The notes under the pieces are model-generated. The model saw nothing but the letters and a program-made list of their open reading frames with translations, had not been told where the DNA came from and ran no database searches. From assembly GCA_020152595.1 (NCBI GenBank), contig JAIGNY010000895.1:687001-751000 (forward strand): a stretch of DNA of 64,000 bases, given 5' to 3'. Positions 55,311 to 64,000 of this stretch are shown piece by piece. The DNA is from Chiridota heheva (taxonomy: Eukaryota > Echinodermata > Holothuroidea > Apodida > Chiridotidae). The position numbers and the translations under genes are program-made. How positions within the stretch are numbered: the first letter of the stretch is position 1; each line of letters starts with the position of its first letter.

Positions 55311-55870
55311 GCACTGCAAGCACCATGTATTGCTCACACTAATACTGGAGAAGCACATAACCATAAATTTTGTCATGAAAACCTGTTTCATTATACTCAT
55401 TCTTTCAAAGGGACTATTTAACAAGGGTTGAAAAAATTACTGTATCTGAGAGATTCATGAAAGCTACACAGTAGGGGACACTTCCCCCTGCACAAAACAT
55501 AGGTGACAAAGAATAAAAAGGACACTGCAAAAAATTGTCATGAAAACCTGTTTCATTATACTCATTTTTTCGGAGGGACTTTTTAACAAGGGTTGACACT
55601 TACATGTAAATCCACATAAAATGTGGAATATTCATAAAAAGTGAAAATGCTGAGTGTCCATAGGTCGATGGTACAACATGAGCAATGCTTTAGGGGCATT
55701 TCTCTCTCGAAGAACAACAGTGAATTGTTTAAATGTTTTCAAAAAAACAAAAAAATTAAGTTGGGTAATGTTTGCTATTTTAAATGTCTGCAATTGAGCC
55801 CTGCATTCAATGCACTGCAAGCACCATGTATTGCTCACACTAATACTGGAGAAGCACATAACCATGAATT
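55311..55870. repeat. Interleaved exact direct repeats
   Basis: GCACTGCAAGCACCATGTAT and the following ~35 bases are repeated at 55311 and 55812, essentially unchanged. A second unit, AAAACCTGTTTCATTATACT plus ~40 bases, is repeated at 55378 and 55543. A 90-residue ORF (55641-55913) spans the second copy; its origin is unknown. Confidence 0.8.
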
Positions 55871-56327
55871 TCACTGTAAAAAGACAAGTCCAAATGTACA
55901 TTTTCAGTCTTGATTTGTTTCAAGCATTTAACTTTCCTTTTTTTCGGTCACCAAAACTTGTAGCTTTGTAAAGATTGTGGGTGGGGTAGACTTGATACAA
56001 TCATAAGCAGGAATTTGGGGGTGCAATGGGGGAAGTCCTACACTTTTTTTACATTTGTATCTTTTTATGATAATTTTTTTTTTTATCTTAATGTGATTTT
56101 GTGACTTTACCCCTTCCCAGCCCATTCTAATAGGGAAGGAAAGTTCCATGTGCTGAAGTATCTTATATGTGATAGACATCTTTCCTAAACAAAATACATG
56201 AATATTCATATAACAGTAATATGTGGCCTTCTATCTGTATGCCTTATGACACCACTACAGTACCGCCAACAAGGGGCATTTCTCCCAACCTCCGGATCTA
56301 AGGGGATCAGGGTTGTAAGGGTTAGTA

Positions 56328-56640
56328 GTACCGTATTTGACATAATAAGCACCAGCTGGGGCACTTACGAAAATATAATTGCGTCACTTTTTGTGCCCGA
56401 AGTTGCTTTCTAATAAAGCGCCCATGTTCCAGGCTAGTACAGTGTGCTAAGCAAGCTGTATTGTGTGAACTGGTTCTGTAACTAGCCCTACAATAACCAC
56501 CACAAAATTACCATCAGCGTCAGATGCAAATTAATGTAATTAAGTCTTCAAATTAATTAAATAAATCATGTTATAAGTCAAAATATGGTGGGAGGGGCTA
56601 ATTAGAGCAGAGGCGCTTAATACGTCAATTAAGAAAAGGG
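56328..56640. mobile_element. Possible MITE with CCGTATTTGACATAATAAGC ends
   Basis: CCGTATTTGACATAATAAGC at the left pairs approximately with GGCGCTTAATACGTCAATTA at the right. The phrase AATAAAGCGCCC lies inside. Similar 'GCGC...TTA' wording is common in invertebrate MITEs. No TSD was determined. Confidence 0.35.
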
Positions 56641-57198
56641 TTGAGCATTCAACAGATAGCATTTTATCCAGCAACCTATCAACTTTTGCTTATCAAAGGG
56701 ACCCAAATTATCAAGATACTAATGGGCCTGCAACAGCTCTCAGAGGCCCGGACCTGCACCATTAGGTCTGGAGTGGAAGAAAGTAAATATAGATTATAGA
56801 GTTTGTACAATGCATCATTTGATTTATTCCATGCCCAAAATGTCAAGAATTTTTTCTTGTGATTTGGCACATTAACTTATTTATTGATGAAAATTTTATA
56901 TATTGCTCTATGTGAAATGTGTATATCATGTTTATTACTTTGTATATTGTAGGCGCTGTGAGCCTATTTAGGGAAATGTGCACATTATATGCTTGTTGTA
57001 CATGTAAGTACAGTATGTACATATGTAAGGTGAATTGAATCCAGCTAATCATAGGACAATTATGGAGGGGGTGGGGGGAAGGGTGGAGGGGGGGGGGGCA
57101 AGGGTGCATTTCCCTATATTTCTATCCTCTGTAAATGTTTTATTTTTTTTGTATTTTAAGTGTCAATTTGTGATTTTAAAATTGCCAATTCAATTATT
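56641..57198. other. Intron, no gene; long G-run
   Basis: GGGGGTGGGGGGAAGGGTGG continues into a run of 11 G at about 57065-57100, a strong G-quadruplex pattern on the + strand. Nothing else was recognised. Confidence 0.45.
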
Positions 57199-59111
57199 GG
57201 TTCGCATGTGAAGCATAGTGCGAACCTATGTAATGGCGATTACGTCCGTCCGGTTGTCCACAGTATTTTTCTGAGATTTCCTCAGAAATGTTAAGTTTTT
57301 TGAGAATTCCTCAAAAAACAATAAAGTTTCTTCAGATATTCTTATGAAAGGTTAGAATTTCCTTACAAAATGTTAAATTTTTTCAGAGACACTTAAGATA
57401 GGATTGAAGACTAGTTTCCTTAAAAAGTCCACAAAACATTTGATATTTTCTTAGAGGATAACTGTAAAATGATACAATTTTCCAATATTCTTCAGAGATC
57501 TGCATGCATCTCTCTTGTAGCACTTGATATTTAGAATCCTTCAAACACTTCAAAATATTTGGGCAATAACAGTTGTATCAGGCATGATTATTAAACTCCA
57601 CCTTTATTATTGTGGTCATTTGCATAAAGTTGCTTCAGTATATGAACTAACTTTTTTATTTAGTATGCTTAGTCAGGGAGTGTGACAGGATGAGATTGCA
57701 TATGGACATAGGGAGGAATGCCATGTGGGACATGGATGGGGGCCATGAGGGATATAATATATACCGTGGTATACACTAAGGGCTATATCAGGCATAATTA
57801 TTTGACTCCACCTTTTTTTCTTAATTAACAGTTAATTTGCATATAAGGTATTATATGAACTGACACTTTCATACATAGTATGCTCAATCAGGGACTGTGA
57901 TAGCGTGGATGAGACTTATTATCGATCTTATGGGACGTCATGTGGGACATAGAGTGGGATGCCATGTGGGATGCCATGTGGGACATGGGGTGGGATGCCA
58001 TGTGGAACAGAGTGGAATGCCATGCAGGATATATGGTGGAATGCCATGCAGGACATAGAGTGGAATGGCATGGGATGGAATGTCATGTGTGACATGGGAT
58101 GGTATGGGATGTCATGTGGGAAATTGGATTCCACCCCATTTTAACAAATTATTTGTTTATAAGTTATTATATGAACTGACACTTTCATACATAGTATGCT
58201 CAATCAGGGACTGTGATAGCTAGGATGAGACTTCTTATGGAGCCTATGGGATGTCATGTGGGACATGGGATTGGATGCCATGTGGGACATGGGGTGGGAT
58301 GCCATGTGGAACGGTAGAATGCCATGTGGGACATGGTGGGATGCCACGAGTAACACAGAGTGTGACAGGTTGGGATGCCATGTGTGACATAAGGTAGGAT
58401 GCCATGTGTGACATAGGGTAGGAGCTATATAGGACATAGGGTAGGAGGCCATGGAGACATGGGATGTGATGCCATGTTGAGAGGGATACCATGTGGAACA
58501 TATGGTGGGACATAACATGGGATTCCATGTGGGACATCAGGTGGGGAGCCACTGAGGAGGGATGCCATGTGGGACATAGGGAGGGATGTTGTGTTGTACA
58601 TATGGTTGGATTGATGTGGGACATACATGTAGGATGGGATCCATGTGGGTCATAGCGTGGGATGCCATGTGGGACATATGGTGGAATGCCATGTGGGACA
58701 TATGGTTGAATGCCATGTGAGACACTATGGTGAATGCCATGTAGGAGATATGGTGGAATGCCATGTGGGACAAGGCATGGGATGTCATGTGGGATGTGAG
58801 GTGGGATGTCATTTGGGAAATGGGATATGAGCCATGTGGGACATAGGGTGGAATGCCATGTGGGTCATGGGATGGGATGCCCTGTGGGACATATGATGGA
58901 ATGCCACGTAAGACAAGGGATGGGATGGGATGTCATGTGGGACATAGGGTGGGATGCTCTGTGGGAGATATGGTGTAATGCCATGTGGGACATGGGGCGG
59001 GATGCCATGTGGGACTTAGTGTGAGATGCCATTATTATAATTGGTCGGGTCATATGATATGTGTGTCAATTTGCATGGGCATGCGAACCATGACGGTATT
59101 TACCGTCCTAG
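57199..59111 (+). mobile_element. Helentron/HINE-like element built on a minisatellite, 1.9 kb
   Basis: The 5' end is a hairpin (GGTTCGCA...TGCGAACC, 57199-57226). GTTCGCATG recurs inverted as CATGCGAAC at 59080-59088, just inside a 3' hairpin GACGGTATTTACCGTC (59092-59107) followed by CTAG. Asymmetric subterminal inverted repeats, a 3' stem-loop and an internal tandem array are the layout described for Helentron-derived elements (HINE/DINE-1). No Rep/helicase ORF is present. Classification is inferred from structure only. Confidence 0.6.
57700..59036. repeat. ~24-bp minisatellite GGATGCCATGTGGGACATAG with higher-order duplication
   Basis: Units resemble GTGGGATGCCATGTGGGACA plus TAGG. Three larger blocks repeat TATATGAACTGACACTTTCA, CATAGTATGCTCAATCAGGG, GACTGTGATAGC (near 57640, 57860 and 58175). 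It is related to the array at 9660-10010. ORFs rich in MSHMAS/VPHGIP are artefacts. Confidence 0.93.
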
Positions 59112-60517
59112 TCTGACTTTGCCCTTCCCACCCCCCTCCACACACTTTTGATAGGAAAATCCAGCCACACAGCTAATGTATAACCATTTTGAGCTGCTTT
59201 ACATAACACATGATGTTGTGGATCCACACTTTTGTAGGAAGGAGTTTATATGGGGAGGAGTGGGACCAGGGAAATCTTCCTCAAAATTAGACATTCAAGT
59301 TAAAAAGAATTCTTTCAAATAGGCTAAAATGAAAAATGAAGTTACCAAAGAGGGGACATGGACTACTTGTAGATGAAGTACTCTCAATAAAGATGTGGGC
59401 CTCCTTAGAATTTGATTTTCTTTCACATAAACATAAATTTGTTGGACCAACTCAAACTTTATTGTATGTGAGAAATGTTGTCATATAATGTACTAAGATA
59501 AGCAGGATTTGGGGCTGCACAACTTTTTTTCCTAATTTATATCTTTTGTATGGTAATTGTTTGTATCTTTAATTGTATAATCCCCCACTCCCCCTTCCCC
59601 GTGCACACACTTTTGGTGGGCAAGTCATGCTTCAGTGTACTAACTATATTTTCATGGACTATTCTCTCATTGCAGAGCAGTTTTTCTAATACTATTTGGT
59701 AAAGGGTTATTGAAATGTGTAAGAGTGAGTCATCTTGAGATATGTATATAAATGATTTTGTCCTTGTTTGTTTTCCCCCTCCATCCATCCCTCAAAGAAA
59801 AAAGTTCTTAAACATGTAATATTATTGATTAATTTTGTCATCAATTTTCAGTAGATGTAAATATTTATCATTTACTTCTGTTACTAAAATCTGCATAATA
59901 TTATGCATATTTAAATGGAATTGATGGTGTAACAAATCAACAAAAAATTGCATGTCAGGTGAACAATATTATTTTAGATTGTGGTTTGTTGCAATAAAGG
60001 GTATAAATATACTTGAATTAGAGGTATAATGAAATGTGGGGTATTCATTATTTCCCTCCAAGCATGTCTTGGCCTTCTAACTAGATCCCTTACAGCTGCC
60101 TATGGTAGGGCACATGGAAGTCACTCATGAAATTTTATTTGTGCTATGGTCCCCTCTAGCCTCCCTTGATCTATTCAAATAATGCCGAGCATGAGGGGAC
60201 GGGGTGAAGGACTAGAAGGCTCCGTCGTCTTAACTATTTGACATGACCCGATCTTGGATTAAACCTGGGTGTGTGACTTTAAGTGTATGTTCACTCACAG
60301 AGACAACCATTAGGTCTAAGAGGGTAATTAGAAATTTCTTCCAAGAAATATACTTGTCTGCTAGTTGCCTGTACATAACAATACATCTAATATGACTCAT
60401 TGTATAACAGGAGGCGTACAAAAGTAATTAAGCGAAATGGTAATTACATATAACTGAATGATAATATCATGAATATACTTATTCCAATATATATTTCTTT
60501 CTTTTCTTTCCTCACAG
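59112..60517. other. Intron before the proline-rich exon, nothing recognised
   Basis: No exon or delimitable repeat was found. Two phrases describing CCTCCCTTCCCC...CACACACTTTTG (59120 and 59590) suggest an old duplication. Confidence 0.35.
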
Positions 60518-61089
60518 GTGTGGCTGGCTTGTTACCTTTCTCTCAGTCACCTTTACTTCTTGTCCTTCCAAGACCATCCCCCTCCCTTGCCCCCTCCCTT
60601 TCCCCCTCCGTTTCCCCCTCCGCTAACCTCAACCCTCCCTTTATGCAAACAACAAACAAATCCTCTAGATTTGAAAATAATAACAATGCCACCACATCCC
60701 ATTCTGATAAGCCTACATTCATGAATGCTGCAGCAGCATCAGGTTTACCCCCTCCCCTACCTCCCCCTAGATCAGCAAGCCCCTTTGAATACCCTGCAGG
60801 CACGCGCCCAAAATTCCCAAAACCTTCAGAATCAGACGCGAAAAGTTCAGACGAAAGGTGGAAGTCTGAAACAATTTCACACCGCCCCCCTTTACCACCT
60901 CCTGGTCAGTCTGGCAGTACCGAACCACCACGACTTCCCTCAAGGCCTTCACTCGGAGAGTTACAACCGAGACTAAGAACATTTTCTGATGGGGTAAGAG
61001 GAAACCGAGAGGCCAGAACACCATCACCTCCGTTATTCATGAAGCAAAAACCAATGTTGCCTACTACATCCACCGAACCAAAAGAGGAG
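60518..61089 (+). CDS. INPPL1: Exon 23: proline-rich C-terminal region
   Basis: The acceptor is TTTCCTCACAG|GTGTGG and the donor is GAGGAG|GTAGAC. It is open for 190 codons in the phase set by exon 22 and ends in phase 0. It contains GLPPPLPPPRSASP, HRPPLPPPGQSG and EPPRLPSRPSLGEL, which fit P-x-x-P-type SH3 ligands, plus an unusual LAPSLSPSVSPS stretch and FSDGVRGNREARTPSPP. The SHIP C-terminus is likewise proline-rich and binds SH3 adaptors. Its large size and low complexity contrast with the other exons. Confidence 0.9.
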
Positions 61090-64000
61090 GTAGACTTTTC
61101 AGTTTGTTCTTTATTTGTTCTTTGTCTTTTTTAATTTATTTCATGAATAAATAAACTTCCTTCCAAATATGTGTAAATAATTGATATTCTCAATACTATA
61201 TTTAATTTAAAATGTGCCCCAGATCTGGAAGGGATTGGAGGGGTGAGGGAGGAGGGTGGGGGCAGTCTCATACAAGAGTGCTTTTGATACAGGTAGGTTT
61301 GGGTGTACCAACTTTGATATCCCAACATAACCCCAGTATATACATGCAGATGCCCACAGTCATTTATTAAACAGTTATGGGGTTCTGGTTGGAGATGCTA
61401 GATTGGAAGGCCGGAAGCATTACTACATTGCCGTGGAGGTCTCTTGTATAAGATTTGGTAGTATTCTTAACATCAAAATGTTTTCTTTAAAAGGTGAGGC
61501 ATTTGCCCGCTCCCTCTTTGTCCCATATGCATTTATAATATTTAATCCATTTTCACACTGAAATATACCTTGTGCTAATGAATCTGCATTTATGTCATAC
61601 TAATATTTTCAAACAAGTTCAAAAACAAACTTTTCTTGAGCTGGCTTCCCATTCATATATGTTGCAAATTTTCAAATGTAAAAAAAAATCCTCAAACTTT
61701 GATCTGCAATAACTCAAAAACTAAATATGCTTTTTGAAATTTTTTAATACTTTTGTACTCGGAATTATTTTGCTAATACAAATAGAAGATTTGGAAGAGA
61801 AATTTCATGTCCAAAGCTCCCAAGTTAGAATGTAAAGATTTATTATTTAGGCAATCCAACAAGAAATGGTATTGGGTTTACCTAATTTGTTTGAACAATT
61901 TGCATGCAGTGAATTTTTCACAAGAGCCTGTAGCCATGTGATGACCCCCCTCCCCTTCCCCCACCCCCACCCTCCTGCTCCAAGCACATCCTCCAAAAAT
62001 GATATTTCATTGCATCTTCCAGTCAGAAAACCTGCATGATACCCTCCAAAATTTAAAGAAGTAGATTATATGTTCCGACGCTCATGTAGGGTAGGGACTG
62101 CATGACAGTTGCATGGAAACTACAAAAAATAGTATAAATGGAAATGAATTCCAGTTAGGATGGAGATATACAAAGCGATCAGTGTCATATTTGTATGTGC
62201 TTCTGTTAAGGATGTGCATTTGATGTTAGACACACATGTATAACACCCTCTTTGATTGTTGTTGCACGGAAGAATGAATCAAAATGCTGCAAATGCAAGT
62301 TTTTGCCATTTAAAAAAAAAGAAGCAAATTAAAGAAACTAGAAATGATTGGTTTTTATATTAGTAAGTGGCCCACCTCCCATCTAGCTAGAGGAACAGCC
62401 CCCTTTCTGGCTGGGGAAATACCCTCACTACCAACCCAGTTGTGAAACCTTAAAATTCAGACAAATTAATGTGTTCTGCACCAAGAAAGTGCGAAAAAAG
62501 CAAAATGATTATCATAATAATTTACCTGAGGGTATGTTGCCAATTATGTTGAAAACTTTTATGAAATCGGCAAAATTTCACAAGAATTTGATAAGGTTAA
62601 ATAATATTTGACCCATTAAATATTATGCGGCCTTTTTGCTATGACAAGAGTTAACAATTCTTAATTGTAAGATAATAAAAGGGGCTGGGGTGCACACTGC
62701 ACACTTAAATTTAATTTGAATTCCTGGCTGCTTGTTTCAGAACTATTCTGAGACTAGTGATTGCATGATACTGTAGCATAGTTGCACATGATCTATTTCC
62801 TACATTCTTTCGAAAAATTATTGATCATTTCAGGTTGCAGTAGATGATATTCTTCACATTATTTCATCAGCAAAAGCATTCTTCTATTTCATAAACTTCA
62901 TTTTGTATTTTTTCACTAGTTGAGACACTTAGTAGGAATGATTTATTTATGAAATCAGTTCTGATCTTCATGATGGGTTCTAGCTTAGTGGTGGTGGTTG
63001 GAGGAGGGTGGGGGGGGGGGAGGGGAACTACCTCAAAAGAAGCATTCGAACACTTTGCGACATAATGGACATATTGGATCCTGGATACCCAGGTGTAGGA
63101 GGCAGGGGTGACCAGGGAAATTTTCCCCCCAAAGATATGTAGGGGCTAGGTTGAGAAATGTTACATTTTCAGACAATTTTCATTTGCCCCCTACAAACAA
63201 AATCAGGTCCATTTGCCAAAGTGGACCCCCCCTCACTAGGTCCACCACTGCTGAGTGTAATCTGCCCCTCTAAGCAAGTGTCTCACATCCGGTCTTTCAT
63301 CCCGCCACTGTGTGTGCGTATCGCAATCCTTTATGCAATTGTGTGGTGCATACATGTGGTGACTAGTTTCTTACATAAATCCATTTACTAGTTCCTGTAT
63401 CACCATTTCTTGAAGCTTTTTCTGTCACAATTTGTCATCAAGTGTAGCCTTTCCTTTCATTTATGGTTCCGGTGCTAATAGCATAAGGAACCTATGCAGT
63501 CATGCTGGCATGTGTGTATGTATACGTGTATGAGGGTGCACTTGTAGATGGTGGAAGTTGGTGATAAACCATATGTTTACACACATTCCAATTGGGGACA
63601 CACCTGCAATTGGGGATATCCCCAATTGCCAGAAAGCTCAATATTCACGATTTGATTATCTTCATGCCTTTGAGGTAGTTACCTCTTAATTTCAGCCCAT
63701 TTTAAGGTTTTGTCCAATTTCCCAGTGTTTTATGGTATCTTGGTGTGTATGGTATGTATCCAAATATCTTGACTGCACCTACAGATCAAAAATTGACTTT
63801 CCCAATTACATGATAGAAAACGTATGGCATCACAAATCAAAGTGCATAGCGCCATCAATAATGTGATGTTTAGGACATGATTTTACATCTTCCAATTGGG
63901 GATATACACATGGGGCTTGAATGTTCACATTGGAACTGTAAAAATATTTATTTATCCCACTTTTATAGGATGCAGTTTAAGTACATGTGTAAAAATGTGT
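61090..64000. other. Intron after exon 23, no further exon confirmed
   Basis: No SAM-domain-like coding or stop exon was found. The stretch is AT-rich with poly-C (61945-61975) and poly-G (63008-63022) tracts. At 63468-63515 a hairpin head (GGTTCCGGTGCTAATAGCAT, then AAGGAACCTATGCAGTCATG) repeats the 5' end type seen at 4009 and 57199; the element extends toward the window end. Confidence 0.45.

Larger units (their letters stand above)
2490..61089 (+). other. INPPL1: SHIP-family phosphoinositide 5-phosphatase gene locus (23 visible exons, partial at both ends)
   Basis: The joined exons give about 1,058 residues in the order SH2 end, linker, PH-related region, IPPc 5-phosphatase, C2-like domain and proline-rich region. 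That architecture is specific to SHIP enzymes, which remove the 5-phosphate of PtdIns(3,4,5)P3 at the plasma membrane and so damp PI3K signalling. Seen directly: GT/AG boundaries and matching phases at all junctions except around exon 5, and every IPPc signature. Missing: the start and phosphotyrosine pocket of SH2 (before the window) and the stop codon and any SAM domain (after it). The symbol is by family resemblance. An invertebrate single copy would be co-orthologous to INPP5D and INPPL1, so which vertebrate name fits better is not decided. Confidence 0.93.

Noticed and set aside
55641..55913. 90-residue ORF as a gene
   Set aside because: It spans a recent direct repeat and shows no domain signature. 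No splice or promoter context was seen.
57928..59053. ORFs rich in Met-Ser-His or Val-Pro-His-Gly-Ile-Pro
   Set aside because: They are by-products of the ~24-bp GGATGCCATGTGGGACA array.
62831..62915. Extra exon after a TTTCAG acceptor (VAVDDILHIISSAKAFF...)
   Set aside because: There is no donor with a sensible phase, it runs into a stop, and it does not resemble SHIP C-terminal or SAM sequence.

Overview
The window is intron-rich animal nuclear DNA, AT-rich by eye, and most likely from a marine invertebrate. There are no bacterial-style operons. Coding sequence sits in small exons (68-572 bp) with GT/AG boundaries and kilobase introns packed with minisatellites and transposon relics. The species is not identifiable from the sequence; the repeat style (tRNA-SINEs, hAT MITEs, THAP-domain transposon copies, LINE tails) would suit an echinoderm, hemichordate, mollusc or similar lineage.

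One host gene fills the window on the + strand, from 2490 to 61089, and is open at both ends. It is a SHIP-family inositol polyphosphate 5-phosphatase, related to vertebrate INPPL1/SHIP2 and INPP5D/SHIP1. I place 23 exons encoding about 1,058 residues. They comprise the end of an SH2 domain (exon 1), an acidic and helical linker (exons 2-5), a PH-related region (exons 6-8), a complete catalytic IPPc domain with all recognisable motifs (exons 8-16), a C2-like domain (exons 17-21), a linker (exon 22) and a large proline-rich exon with SH3-ligand motifs (exon 23). The first SH2 exons lie before the window. Any SAM domain and the stop codon lie after it. Phases agree across every junction except around exon 5, where the open frame meets a TGA just before the donor.

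The introns are the unusual part. Nearly every large one carries a tandem array (units of 15, 19, 20, 22, 23, 25, 32, 61, 63, 77 and about 178 bp). One array starts 5 nt inside an intron donor. Many mobile elements can be delimited by target-site duplications: several hAT MITEs with 8-bp duplications, one of them nested in a LINE tail; a 1.9-kb hAT-like element that contains its own 23-bp array; a tRNA-SINE with an 11-bp duplication; and a Tc1/mariner-type MITE. There are also five copies of a long-TIR MITE, two THAP-domain transposon relics, LINE ORF2 C-terminal fragments of at least two clades, many LINE 3' tails ending in a CAAACAAACAAAC-like tail, and a Helentron/HINE-like element at 57.2-59.1 kb built around a long minisatellite.

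I found no second host gene, rRNA, functional tRNA or CRISPR array. The longest uninterrupted ORFs outside the exons are by-products of tandem repeats.
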